A DNA stretch of 64,000 nt from Blautia sp. An249 (GCF_002159835.1 NZ_NFJL01000002.1:124001-188000), one strand, 5' to 3'. Shown: positions 35,928 through 45,100, counted from the first letter of the stretch. Notes: generated by a model not told the origin, from the sequence alone. Numbers and translations: made by a program.

Positions 35928-36401
35928 TTGACAGAAAAAAAGTATGTTAGGAATGTATTTAAACATGTCATGTGTGGGGGGAAAAGAAAAAAAGAACTAT
36001 ATAAAAGTTTTTTGGAGCTGGTTATCGAAAAAAAAGAAGAGGGGATGGATATAGAAAGCATAATCAGTGAAATGGGTGAACCGGAAGAGGTCGCGGAAGA
36101 AATAAATGTGTATTTGTCTGAAAAGAATTTGCTGGTAAATCGGATGATTTTAAATGTTTACAATGGATGTAAATATGCAAATATTCTAGCGTTTGTTATT
36201 GTAATATTAACATTTGGTTCTATGTTTGTTAAGCAATATAAAATTTTACGTTTTGTATATGAACATCAAGATGCATCGGCTTACTTTTTTGCCAGTCCTT
36301 TAATGTTTCCAGTTCAAATAAGCGGTTTGATAGTTTTAATTATTTTAATTATAGCTCTGTTTATAATACGAAGTGTATTAAAGAGAAAATATATGGGCTA
36401 A
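35928..36401 (+). CDS. HAAS/DUF1700-like membrane protein
   Basis: The 157 residues begin with a helical N-terminal domain (about 1-70; EEGMDIESIISEMGEPEEVA) of the HAAS type that commonly partners PadR regulators, followed by two membrane helices (about 82-103 and 125-148). The start is a TTG at 35928 after GGGGAG. It may hold the PadR regulator at the membrane; this is inference from known gene pairing. AT-rich like its neighbours. Confidence 0.7.
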   Translation: MTEKKYVRNVFKHVMCGGKRKKELYKSFLELVIEKKEEGMDIESIISEMGEPEEVAEEINVYLSEKNLLVNRMILNVYNGCKYANILAFVIVILTFGSMFVKQYKILRFVYEHQDASAYFFASPLMFPVQISGLIVLIILIIALFIIRSVLKRKYMG

Positions 36402-36443
36402 ATGTGTGTTTAAGTCTGAGGGGCAATAGAAAGGAGGAATAAA

Positions 36444-37028
36444 ATGAAAAAAATAATTGGTGTAATTTTGATGGCGGTATTAATGCTAAGCAGCTCAGTA
36501 AATGTATTAGCATCTAATGGGACGGAAGATTTTAGAATTACGGAAAATACGTCATTGGGAGACGTAATGAAGAATACGGATCCGGAAACGTATTATAATT
36601 ATTCAGAAGAACAAAGAGAACAGTTTGATGCTATAAACTTTATTGATTTAACAGAAAATGGTCAGAGTACTTTTGAAGCATCAGATCCTGATGCAAGATC
36701 ATGGTATCCTACATTTGGGGCATCGTTAAGCACAGATCAATCATCCCCTTCCAAAGGAACATTATCTTATTCGGGGACAATTAGTGCGACAGAAGCTTGT
36801 CCGTCTTTATATTTATCTGCTATTGCGTATGATAGCGGCGGCAGCGTTGTAAGTGAAATGGCAAATACCAGATATGGAAGTTCTCAAGTTACAGTTGCTA
36901 ACATCAGATATAATTTAAAGTCTGGTGGAACATATCATGTAGCATACTATGGAATAATTGAAGCACCAGCAGGGCTAACTCCTTCCAGCGGTGTAGTATC
37001 ATCAACTAAATACATAACATTAAAATAA
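36444..37028 (+). CDS. Small secreted protein of unknown function
   Basis: AAGGAGG lies 6 bases before the ATG. The 194 residues start with a signal peptide (about 1-24, cleavage expected after VLA). The mature part has a polar, acidic region (25-90) and a C-terminal beta-rich domain (about 95-194; repeated Ser/Thr/Tyr strands). I do not recognise the family. It has no anchor or lipobox. Codon use is AT-rich like the two genes before it, and a terminator follows, so the three genes form one unit. Confidence 0.7.
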   Translation: MKKIIGVILMAVLMLSSSVNVLASNGTEDFRITENTSLGDVMKNTDPETYYNYSEEQREQFDAINFIDLTENGQSTFEASDPDARSWYPTFGASLSTDQSSPSKGTLSYSGTISATEACPSLYLSAIAYDSGGSVVSEMANTRYGSSQVTVANIRYNLKSGGTYHVAYYGIIEAPAGLTPSSGVVSSTKYITLK

Positions 37029-37100
37029 ATCAGATAGATTTAATGCACATTTAGCAATATATTTAAGAACTAAAACCTATGTAAAAAACTGAAAGTGTTC

Positions 37101-37146
37101 GGAGGGTATCGTAAACATCAACGGATGAAGCGGTACCCTCGTTTTA
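37101..37146 (+). terminator. Terminator after the PadR unit
   Basis: GGAGGGTATCG (37101-37111) pairs with CGGTACCCTC (37131-37140), followed by GTTTTAT. The stem has one bulge or mismatch. Confidence 0.75.
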
Positions 37147-37189
37147 TCTATATCTTTAATTTTGTTGTTTGCCTGTTCTTGAAAGATAG

Positions 37190-37218
37190 TTGCACGAAGG
37201 AAGTGTTGGTGTTACAAT
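37190..37218 (+). promoter_or_regulatory. Sigma-A promoter of azlCD
   Basis: TTGCAC (37190-37195) and TACAAT (37213-37218) are 17 bases apart with an extended TGT. Because the apparent TTG start at 37190 is within the -35 box, translation must begin further down. Confidence 0.7.
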
Positions 37219-37246
37219 CTCTTTTGCACGAGAGGAGTCGAAGATT

Positions 37247-37966
37247 GTGAAAAAAGAGAATTTTAAAAGAGGGGCGAAAGACGGGATTCCTATTGCCCTT
37301 GGATATTTTGCCGTCTCCTTTACCTTTGGGATGATGGCAGTGGCAGGGGGCTTAAGTATCGGCCAGGCAGTTTTAATCTCCCTTACGAATCTGACATCGG
37401 CGGGGCAGTTTGCCGGTCTGGATATTATTCTGGCGGGAGGATCCTGTTGGGAAATGGTGCTGACCCAGCTGATTATTAATCTGAGGTACTGCCTGATGTC
37501 TTTTTCCCTGTCTCAGAAATTTGAAAAGAATATGAAAAACAGGCATCGCTTCGTGACGGCCTTTGGGGTAACAGATGAGATTTTCGGCATCAGCGCCAGT
37601 CAGAAGGGAAGAATCAGTCCCTATTATAATTATGGAGCGATGTGTGTGGCCATTCCCGGATGGACCCTGGGGACTCTGGCGGGAGCCATTTCCGGCAACT
37701 TACTTCCGGACTTTATGATGAGCGCCCTCAGCGTTGCTATATACGGAATGTTTATGGCGATTATTATACCGCCTTCAAAGACAAACCGGGCAATTCTGGC
37801 AGTGGTGACAGGAGCTATGGCGTTTAGCGGCCTGTTCTCTGTTCTGCCGGTGTTAAAGGAAGTATCTTCCGGATTTGTAATTATTATTGTGACTTTAGTA
37901 ACGGCAGGAGCCGCTGCATGGCTGCGTCCGGTACAGGAAGAGGAGGGAGTAAAGGTTGAGTCCTGA
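37247..37966 (+). CDS. azlC: AzlC-family branched-chain amino acid exporter subunit
   Basis: A GTG at 37247 after AGAGGAG (37231-37237) is chosen. The 239-residue membrane protein has the AzlC pattern ALGYFAVSFTFGMMA near the N-terminus and about eight helices. AzlC works with the small AzlD protein, encoded next with an 11-base overlap, to export branched-chain amino acids or analogues. Confidence 0.88.
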   Translation: MKKENFKRGAKDGIPIALGYFAVSFTFGMMAVAGGLSIGQAVLISLTNLTSAGQFAGLDIILAGGSCWEMVLTQLIINLRYCLMSFSLSQKFEKNMKNRHRFVTAFGVTDEIFGISASQKGRISPYYNYGAMCVAIPGWTLGTLAGAISGNLLPDFMMSALSVAIYGMFMAIIIPPSKTNRAILAVVTGAMAFSGLFSVLPVLKEVSSGFVIIIVTLVTAGAAAWLRPVQEEEGVKVES

Positions 37967-38279
37967 TATTTATGTTTATATAGCGGTGATGGCAGTTGTC
38001 ACCTATCTGATTCGCGTGCTTCCGCTGGTACTGGCCAGGAAGGAAATCACAAGTCCCTTCCTGAAATCTTTTTTGTTTTACGTACCCTATGCGTGTCTGG
38101 CGGCCATGACGTTTCCGGCGATTCTGACGGCCACGTCCAGTGTGATTTCTGCAGTTGCCGGACTGATTACTGCTCTTGTGACGGCCTACCTGGAAAAGAG
38201 CATGATTACAGTGGCGCTGTGTGCCTGTGCAGCAGTGTTTGTGGCAGAGAGACTTCTTCAACTGGCAGGATGTCTGTAA
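37956..38279 (+). CDS. azlD: AzlD-family transport protein
   Basis: The 107-residue protein has four membrane helices, with TYLIRVLPL near the N-terminus, as in AzlD. It starts at a TTG after AGGAGGGAG inside the end of azlC. It is the partner of AzlC. Confidence 0.88.
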   Translation: MSPDIYVYIAVMAVVTYLIRVLPLVLARKEITSPFLKSFLFYVPYACLAAMTFPAILTATSSVISAVAGLITALVTAYLEKSMITVALCACAAVFVAERLLQLAGCL

Positions 38280-39205
38280 ACGGACAGCCGAAAAAACGGG
38301 GAGGGATGCCCTATAAAAAAGAAAAAAAAACCCCATGGATGCGTCTGCTCCTTATTCTCTCTGTTTATGGAGCGGGAATTATTTTGTATTTGGCGGTAGG
38401 GGTCTTTATGGAGAAAGAAGGACTGGAATTTCGTTCCTGGGTGAAATGGACGGCCCTTTTCCTGGGATATCTGATTCCCGCCGGTACGTTACTGGGGTAT
38501 CTCATATGGGGAATAGAAAAATTAAAAGCAGGACTTCGGGAAGTCCTTCTGGTGGTTCTGGTGATTGCTGTGCTGGTCCTTGCGGCGGGATTTTTTCTTC
38601 TTTTATTTATTGGGGCTTTGATGTTCCCCGAGGAGAAGAAACTGGATAACGGACTGCTGGAAGTACGATATGCAACATTTCGGGAAACGGAAGTTTATGA
38701 ATGCAGATCGGCTGGTCTTTTCGCCAGGACGGCAGGCAGGCGAAAAGTGTCTTCCAAAGAAGCGGAAAATGTTCCGGAAATCACTGTATCTCCGACACCG
38801 AACCCCACATCTGTTCCATCTGAGGAGGAAGGAGCCAATGAGTCGGCGAAAACAGAGCAGGAAAGCAATCCTCTGGAGACGCCGGAAGGGAGTTATCAGG
38901 TACTGTATGATACGGTGCTGTCTGAAACCTACAGCATGTCCCGTCCCGGATATAATGCAAAAGGAAACTTCTACAGTGTCTTAGAAGAGGGGACTGCAGA
39001 ATACGAAGGGCGGCAGGTTCCCTATGACATTACGGCTGTATATGACAGAAAATCCGATGACGGTACAAGCCAGTGGTTTGTCCTGTATAAAAATTATTAT
39101 AAAGAAACGGAAGAAGAAACCTCTGTGATGGAAGCGGAAATCCTGGGCGGATATGCGGTTCATATGGAGACAGGAGAGGTTTTTGAAAGGGAAATTTATT
39201 GGTAG
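38270..39205 (+). CDS. Membrane protein of unknown function
   Basis: The start is uncertain: the ATG at 38270 overlaps azlD by 10 bases (coupled), and an ATG at 38306 is another option but sits directly against its GGGGAGGG. From 38270 the product is 311 residues: a basic N-terminus, three membrane helices (about residues 25-48, 60-83, 95-120), a Ser/Thr/Pro/Glu-rich linker (about 165-205) and a C-terminal soluble domain (about 205-311). I do not recognise the family. It probably shares the azlCD transcript. Confidence 0.6.
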   Translation: MSVNGQPKKRGGMPYKKEKKTPWMRLLLILSVYGAGIILYLAVGVFMEKEGLEFRSWVKWTALFLGYLIPAGTLLGYLIWGIEKLKAGLREVLLVVLVIAVLVLAAGFFLLLFIGALMFPEEKKLDNGLLEVRYATFRETEVYECRSAGLFARTAGRRKVSSKEAENVPEITVSPTPNPTSVPSEEEGANESAKTEQESNPLETPEGSYQVLYDTVLSETYSMSRPGYNAKGNFYSVLEEGTAEYEGRQVPYDITAVYDRKSDDGTSQWFVLYKNYYKETEEETSVMEAEILGGYAVHMETGEVFEREIYW

Positions 39206-39248
39206 GATGCAAAAAAACAAATTTTTTGAAAAAATTTGAAAATACCTA

Positions 39249-39277
39249 TTGACATCTGAGGGAAAAAAAGGTATTAT
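39249..39277 (+). promoter_or_regulatory. Sigma-A promoter of tRNA-Leu
   Basis: TTGACA (39249-39254) and TATTAT (39272-39277) are 17 bases apart, with the tRNA beginning 39 bases after the -10. Confidence 0.75.
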
Positions 39278-39316
39278 AATCAAGCAGTCACGAAGTGGCT
39301 GAAACAAATAAGAAAT

Positions 39317-39400
39317 GCAGGAGTGGCGGAATTGGCAGACGCGCAGGCTTCAGGTGCCTGTGGTCGCAAGATCGTGTGGGTTCAAGTCCCATCTCCTGCA
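39317..39400 (+). tRNA. tRNA-Leu, anticodon CAG
   Basis: An 84-base tRNA with a long variable arm. Acceptor GCAGGAG (39317-39323) pairs with CTCCTGC (39393-39399), the discriminator is A39400, and GGTTCAAGTCC is the T arm. The anticodon stem CAGGC/GCCTG holds the loop TTCAGGT, so the anticodon is CAG (39351-39353), reading CUG. CCA is not encoded. CTTTTTTATT follows and may terminate it. Confidence 0.97.
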
Positions 39401-39429
39401 CTTTTTTATTGCAGCGAGAAAGGTTAGGG

Positions 39430-39458
39430 TTGAAAAAACAGTTGCATTTACATATAAT
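39430..39458 (+). promoter_or_regulatory. Promoter of the antisense RNA
   Basis: TTGAAA (39430-39435) and TATAAT (39453-39458) are 17 bases apart. It directs transcription towards the 3' end of the small toxin gene on the other strand. Confidence 0.7.
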
Positions 39459-39464
39459 ATACTT

Positions 39465-39559
39465 AACAAGAGAGCCGTTGGTCAGCGCACACCTGACCGC
39501 CGGTAAAATAGGTTAAAAAAGTAGTGCCTTACTTTACCAGAGCGAGGGCACTATTTTTT
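39465..39559 (+). ncRNA. Predicted type I antitoxin RNA, convergent with the toxin gene
   Basis: From the promoter at 39430-39458 to the terminator at 39515-39559, a transcript of about 95 bases with no reading frame of note would be made. It has an internal hairpin GGTCAG/CTGACC (about 39480-39497). It overlaps the toxin mRNA by about 45 bases at the 3' ends, including the last toxin codons, as in txpA/RatA and bsrG/SR4. End points are inferred from the promoter and the terminator. Confidence 0.6.
39515..39559. terminator. Bidirectional terminator shared by toxin mRNA and antisense RNA
   Basis: TAGTGCC (39522-39528) pairs with GGCACTA (39547-39553), with AAAAAA on the left (39515-39520) and TTTTTT on the right. 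Each strand therefore sees a stem followed by a T run. The toxin stop codon (complement of 39551-39553) is part of the stem. Confidence 0.8.
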
Positions 39560-39640
39560 GTGGTTTAATACTGTCAGAACAAGAGTTATGACGGCACAAA
39601 GCGTAATTACAAAAGCAAATAAATCACTATATGTAACCAT
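39551..39640 (-). CDS. Small holin-like membrane toxin (type I toxin-antitoxin)
   Basis: The 29-residue peptide starts MVTYSDLFAF, continues as one hydrophobic helix (about residues 7-25) and ends NHKK. This matches the putative holin-like toxins of Firmicutes (relatives of TxpA/BsrG-type peptides), which depolarise the membrane when the RNA antitoxin is absent. On the minus strand AAGGAGG lies 9 bases before the ATG. The longer frame upstream is not preceded by a good site. A convergent RNA covers its 3' end. The toxic activity is inferred from family resemblance. Confidence 0.75.
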   Translation of the reverse strand: MVTYSDLFAFVITLCAVITLVLTVLNHKK

Positions 39641-39709
39641 AAGCACCAGCCTCCTTCCGTATAATGTCCGGCGGCTGTATAGCACCCCAACGGCTCCCGG
39701 GGTAAGTAT

Positions 39710-39739
39710 ATTATTGTCCTGGTTCGTGAAGCATATCAA
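39710..39739 (-). promoter_or_regulatory. Candidate promoter of the toxin mRNA
   Basis: On the minus strand TTGATA (plus 39734-39739) and AATAAT (plus 39710-39715) are 18 bases apart. The sequence after the -10, ATATACTTA, is the same as at the antisense RNA promoter. It would give a 5' leader of about 60 bases. Confidence 0.5.
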
Positions 39740-39857
39740 ACGGCTCCCTGATTTCTCATTTCCATAGGGATACGGCAAAAAATAGTATTGGAAATAAGGC
39801 AGCAGTCCACAAGGGCTTTTCAAATCCGAAATTTATCTCCCCAGACAGTCTCTTTTT

Positions 39858-39866
39858 TGTTATACT
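39858..39866 (+). promoter_or_regulatory. Extended -10 promoter element of buk
   Basis: TG-T-TATACT (39858-39866) is an extended -10 about 70 bases before the buk start. No good -35 box was seen at the right distance. Confidence 0.45.
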
Positions 39867-39933
39867 AGATGGAGAAAGACAAAGAAATGAAACCAATTAC
39901 AAAAAGGAAATGGAAGAGAGGAGGAAATCGGAT

Positions 39934-41025
39934 ATGAGTTATGAAATTCTGGCGATTAATCCAGGATCTACATCCACAAAAATTGCAGTATACGAAGATA
40001 AAAATGAGAAATTTTCCGTGAATATTGACCATCCGGCCAAAGAACTGGATGTTTTTGAAGGAATTAACGATCAGTTTCCTTTCCGGAAGGAAGCGATCTT
40101 ACAGGTATTAAAAGAGAATCATTATTCTGTAGAGCGGCTGGCAGCCGTTGTCGGCCGGGGAGGACAGCTTCCCCCGGTAAAATCGGGAGGCTATCTGGTG
40201 AATCAGACCATGAAAAGAAGGATTATCGAAGGGCCCATTGTTTCTCATGCATCGAATCTGGGAGCTCTTTTGGCGGATGCAATAGCAGTGCCCCTGGGGA
40301 TTCCTGCCTATATCTATGATGCGGTTTCTTCCGATGAATTAAAGCCTGTGGCGAGAGTGATCGGAATACCGGAGATTAAGCGGCAGAGTTTCTGCCATGT
40401 ACTGAACAGCAAGGCTATGTGCCGGAAAGCAGCAGAAGCTCAGGGGAAACGTTACGAAGAGATGAATTTCATAGTGGCGCATTTAGGAGGCGGGATTTCC
40501 GTAAGCGCTCATGAAAAAGGAAAAATTGTAGATGTAATTACCGATGACGGAGGTCCTTTCTCACCGGAGCGTTCAGGAAGTATTCCCCTTATCTATATTG
40601 TAGATATGTGCTACAGCGGTCTTTATAATAAAAGAGAGATTATGAAAAAACTGAGAGGAATGGGAGGTCTGAAGGCTTTACTGGGAACGCCCGACTGCCG
40701 GGAGATTGAAAAAATGATCGACGGCGGAGATGAAAATGCGAAACTGATTTATGAAGCCCAGGCCTATCAGATTGCGAAGGGAATCGGAGAGCTGGCACCT
40801 GTATTTGAGTCAAAGCCGGACGCTGTTATTCTTACGGGAGGAGTGGCCTATTCCAAACGTCTGACGGCCATGATACAGAAACGGGTGGAATTTATCGCTC
40901 CTGTCATCATACTGCCGGGGGAAAACGAATTAGAGTCTCTGGCCTATGGCGCTTTGCGGATTTTGCAGGGAGAAGAAAAAGCCCATGTCTACCGGGAACC
41001 GAAAAAGCCGAAAAAGAAATATTAA
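39934..41025 (+). CDS. buk: Butyrate kinase
   Basis: The enzyme converts butyryl phosphate and ADP to butyrate and ATP (also acting on branched acyl phosphates). The 363-residue protein has the ASKHA-fold phosphate motif INPGSTSTKIA, GRGG, AHLGGGISVSAH and LTGGVAYS. The ATG at 39934 follows GAGAGGAGG; the ATG at 39910 upstream is rejected. The usual partner phosphate butyryltransferase (ptb) is not adjacent. The C-terminus ends in a run of lysines and prolines. Confidence 0.93.
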   Translation: MSYEILAINPGSTSTKIAVYEDKNEKFSVNIDHPAKELDVFEGINDQFPFRKEAILQVLKENHYSVERLAAVVGRGGQLPPVKSGGYLVNQTMKRRIIEGPIVSHASNLGALLADAIAVPLGIPAYIYDAVSSDELKPVARVIGIPEIKRQSFCHVLNSKAMCRKAAEAQGKRYEEMNFIVAHLGGGISVSAHEKGKIVDVITDDGGPFSPERSGSIPLIYIVDMCYSGLYNKREIMKKLRGMGGLKALLGTPDCREIEKMIDGGDENAKLIYEAQAYQIAKGIGELAPVFESKPDAVILTGGVAYSKRLTAMIQKRVEFIAPVIILPGENELESLAYGALRILQGEEKAHVYREPKKPKKKY

Positions 41026-41043
41026 GTTTCTTATAGAAGATAG

Positions 41044-41072
41044 TTGAAAAAGAAGAAGGTTTGTGATAAAAT
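41044..41072 (+). promoter_or_regulatory. Sigma-A promoter of carAB
   Basis: TTGAAA (41044-41049) and TAAAAT (41067-41072) are 17 bases apart, with TGA giving an extended -10. No PyrR attenuator or arginine box was recognised before carA. Confidence 0.65.
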
Positions 41073-41120
41073 TTTGAAGATTTAGTGTGGAGTAATAGGG
41101 ACAAAAGAAAGGGAGATTGT

Positions 41121-42197
41121 ATGAAAGCATTCCTTATATTAGAAGACGGGCATGTATTTACGGGAACCAGTATCGGTTCCACGAGAGAAGTGATTAGTGA
41201 AATTGTATTTAATACTTCTATGACTGGCTATCTGGAAGTTATGACAGACCCTTCCTATGCGGGACAGGCAGTCTGCATGACATATCCTCTGATTGGCAAC
41301 TATGGAATCTGCTACGAAGATCAGGAATCTGCCAGACCATGGATTGACGGTTATATTGTGCGTGAATTATCCAGAATCCCCAGCAACTTCCGAAGTGTGG
41401 ACAGTATCTGGCATTATCTGGAAAAACATGACATTCCGGGCATCGCAGGCATTGATACCAGAGCCCTGACTAAGATTCTTCGTGAGAAGGGGACAATGAA
41501 TGGAATGATCACAGTCAATGAAAATTATGACCTGGACGAAATTATCCCCCGTTTAAAAGCATATACAACAGGCAAGGTAGTAGAAAAAGTCACCTGCCGG
41601 GAAAAAGAAGTTTTAAAGGGCAGCGGTCCGAAAGTGGCTCTGCTGGATCTGGGAGCGAAAAGAAACATTGCCAAATCACTCAATGAGAGAGGCTGTCAGG
41701 TAACAGTTTATCCGGCTCATACAAGCGCGGAAGAAATTCTGAAAACCAATCCTGACGGAATTATGCTTTCCAACGGACCCGGAGATCCCAAGGAATGCGG
41801 AAGTATTATACAGGAAGTAAAGAAACTGTATGATTCTCAGGTCCCGATTTTCGCCATCTGCCTTGGCCACCAGCTTATGGCGCTGGCTACAGGCGGCGAC
41901 ACCCACAAAATGAAGTACGGACACCGCGGCGGAAACCACCCGGTAAAAGATCTGCAGACAGGAAGAGTTTATATTTCTTCTCAGAACCACGGATACGTAG
42001 TGGATGCAGATTCCCTGGAAGCGAAAAAAATTGCGAAACCGGCTTTCGTTAATGTAAATGACGGTACCAACGAAGGGCTGGCTTATGAGGGAAAGAATAT
42101 TTTCACTGTGCAGTTCCATCCGGAAGCATGTCCGGGACCGCAGGATTCCAGTTACTTATTTGACAGATTTATGGAAATGATGGGAGGGACGAAATAA
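41121..42197 (+). CDS. carA: Carbamoyl-phosphate synthase small subunit
   Basis: CarA releases ammonia from glutamine for carbamoyl phosphate synthesis (arginine and pyrimidines). The 358 residues show an N-terminal carA domain (GYLEVMTDPSYAGQ) and a class I glutamine amidotransferase with the catalytic cysteine in FAICLGHQ and the His-Glu pair in FHPEACPGP. AAGGGAG precedes the ATG at 41121. The stop and the carB start share one base. Confidence 0.96.
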   Translation: MKAFLILEDGHVFTGTSIGSTREVISEIVFNTSMTGYLEVMTDPSYAGQAVCMTYPLIGNYGICYEDQESARPWIDGYIVRELSRIPSNFRSVDSIWHYLEKHDIPGIAGIDTRALTKILREKGTMNGMITVNENYDLDEIIPRLKAYTTGKVVEKVTCREKEVLKGSGPKVALLDLGAKRNIAKSLNERGCQVTVYPAHTSAEEILKTNPDGIMLSNGPGDPKECGSIIQEVKKLYDSQVPIFAICLGHQLMALATGGDTHKMKYGHRGGNHPVKDLQTGRVYISSQNHGYVVDADSLEAKKIAKPAFVNVNDGTNEGLAYEGKNIFTVQFHPEACPGPQDSSYLFDRFMEMMGGTK

Positions 42198-45100
42198 TGC
42201 CAAAGAATCCGGAGATTAAAAAAGTACTTGTGATCGGTTCAGGTCCTATTGTAATCGGTCAGGCAGCAGAGTTCGACTACGCAGGAACCCAGGCGTGCCG
42301 TTCCCTGAAAGAAGAAGGGATGGAAGTTGTTCTTTTAAACTCCAATCCTGCAACCATCATGACAGATAAAGATATTGCCGACCGGGTTTACATTGAACCC
42401 CTGACAGTAGAAGTGGTAGAGCAGTTAATCCTGAAAGAGAAGCCGGACAGCGTACTTCCCACCCTGGGAGGACAGGCAGGCTTAAACCTGGCCATGGAGC
42501 TGGAAGAAAAAGGCTTTTTAAAGGAAAACAATGTACGTCTGATTGGTACCACTGCAGAAACCATTAAGAAAGCGGAAGACCGCCAGGAATTCAAGGATAC
42601 CATGGAGAAAATCGGCGAGCCTGTGGCAGCTTCCAAGGTGGTAACCACTGTACAGGACGGTGTGGAATTTACCAATACCATCGGCTATCCGGTTGTACTG
42701 CGTCCCGCCTATACCCTGGGAGGAAGCGGCGGCGGTATTGCCAATAACGAATACGAATTAAGAGAAATCCTAGAGAACGGTCTGCGCCTTTCCCGTGTGG
42801 GGGAAGTTCTGGTAGAACGGTGTATTGCAGGATGGAAAGAAATCGAATACGAAGTAATGCGCGACAGCGCCGGAAACTGCATCACTGTATGTAATATGGA
42901 AAACATCGACCCGGTAGGCGTTCACACCGGAGACAGTATTGTTGTGGCTCCGTCTCAGACCCTGGGAGACAAAGAATACCAGATGCTGCGTACTTCCGCC
43001 CTGAACATTATTACAGAGCTTGGAATTACCGGCGGATGTAACGTGCAGTATGCGCTGCACCCGGAGAGCTTTGAATACTGTGTTATTGAAGTAAATCCCC
43101 GTGTAAGCCGTTCTTCTGCCCTGGCGTCAAAGGCAACCGGTTACCCCATTGCGAAAGTAGCGGCTAAGATTGCCCTCGGTTATACTCTGGATGAGATCAA
43201 AAACGCCATTACAGGAAAGACTTACGCCAGCTTTGAGCCGATGCTGGATTACTGTGTAGTAAAAATCCCGCGGCTTCCCTTTGATAAATTTATCAGCGCC
43301 AAGAGAACTCTGACCACACAGATGAAGGCGACCGGAGAAGTTATGAGTATCTGCAATAACTTTGAAGGAGCATTAATGAAGGCCATCCGTTCTCTGGAGC
43401 AGCATGTAGACAGTCTGATGTCCTATGATTTCTCCCACCTTTCTTCCGAAGAACTGCTGGAAGAATTAAAGATTGTGGATGACCGCCGGATCTGGAAGAT
43501 TGCAGAAGCTATCCGTCAGGGAATCCCTCAGGAAGAGATTCATAAAATTACACAGATTGACCTCTGGTTTATTGATAAGATTGCCATTCTGGTAGAGATG
43601 GAAGAGAAACTCAGAAATGAGGAACTGACAGAAGAACTGCTGACCGAGGCGAAACGTCTGGAATTCCCGGATTATATCATCGGTAACTTAAATGGAAAAA
43701 CCGAAGAAGAAGTAAAAGCCCTGCGGAAAGAATATAACATTACAGCCGCTTACAAAATGGTTGATACCTGTGCGGCAGAGTTTGCGGCGGAAACTCCGTA
43801 TTATTATTCTGTATACGGCGGAGAAAATGAGGCAGCAGAGACGAAAGACAAGAAAAAAGTACTGGTATTGGGTTCCGGTCCTATCCGTATCGGACAGGGA
43901 ATCGAGTTCGACTTCTGTTCCGTACACTGTACCTGGGCCTTCTCAAAAGAAGGATATGAAACCATTATCATTAACAATAACCCGGAAACTGTAAGTACAG
44001 ACTTTGACATTGCCGATAAGCTGTATTTCGAGCCTCTGACTCCGGAAGATGTGGAAAACGTAGTAAACGTAGAAAAACCGGACGGAGCAGTGGTTCAGTT
44101 CGGCGGGCAGACAGCCATTAAGCTGACAGAAGCCCTGATTAAAATGGGTGTGAAGATTCTGGGAACCTCCGCAGAAAATGTGGATGCGGCAGAGGACAGA
44201 GAGCTGTTTGACGGCATTCTGGAACAGTGCCGGATTCCGCGTCCCAAGGGACATACGGTATTTACTGCAGAAGAAGCCAAGAAAGCGGCAGCAGAGCTGG
44301 GCTATCCGGTTCTGGTTCGTCCCTCCTATGTACTGGGCGGACAGGGAATGCAGATTGCCGTAAACGACGAAGACGTGGAAGAATATATTGGAATTATCAA
44401 CCAGATTGCCCAGGAACACCCGATTCTGGTGGATAAATACCTAGTTGGCAAAGAGATTGAAGTAGATGCAGTATGCGATGGGGAAGACATTCTCATACCG
44501 GGAATCATGGAGCATATTGAGCGGGCCGGTATTCATTCCGGAGACAGTATTTCCGTCTACCCGGCACAGACGATCAGCGCCACTGCCAAGGAAACAATCG
44601 CAGAATATACCCGCCGTCTGGCAAAAGCCCTGCATGTTGTGGGTATGATTAACATACAGTTTATTGTCTGCGGGGAAGAAGTTTATGTTATTGAAGTAAA
44701 TCCCCGTTCCAGCCGTACAGTTCCTTATATCAGTAAAGTGACGGGAATCCCCATTGTACCGCTGGCAACGAAGGTGATTTTAGGACATAAGTTAAAAGAC
44801 CTGGGTTATACCCCGGGACTTCAGCCGGAGGCAAAACACATTGCCATTAAGATGCCGGTATTCTCCTTCGAGAAGATTCGCGGAGCAGACATCAGCCTGG
44901 GACCGGAAATGAAATCCACCGGAGAGTGTCTGGGTATTGCCACGACCTTTAACGAAGCGCTTTATAAAGCATTCTTAGGAGCGGGAGTAAAACTTCCGAA
45001 ACATAAAAATATGATTATCACCGTCAGGGATGAAGATAAACCGGATGTCATAGAGATTGCACACCGTTTCGAAGCTCTGGGGTATAAGATTTATGCCACA

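Larger units (their letters stand above)
39453..39715. repeat. Imperfect inverted repeat flanking the toxin gene
   Basis: The plus-strand segment 39453-39503 and the minus-strand segment 39715-39668 share, in the same order, ATAATATACTTA, then GAGCCGTTGG, then CCGCCGG. The two copies are therefore an inverted repeat of about 48 bases with an indel, covering the start regions of both RNAs. The section 39641-39933 holds nothing else coding that I can support. Confidence 0.7.

Noticed and set aside
39295-39516. Small plus-strand frames across the tRNA-Leu gene
   Set aside because: They cross the tRNA, which is clear from its secondary structure; they have no ribosome site.
39551-39823. A 90-residue minus-strand frame ending in the toxin
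   Set aside because: Only the last 29 residues are preceded by a good ribosome site and match a known peptide family. The upstream part overlaps the probable promoter and lacks coding character.
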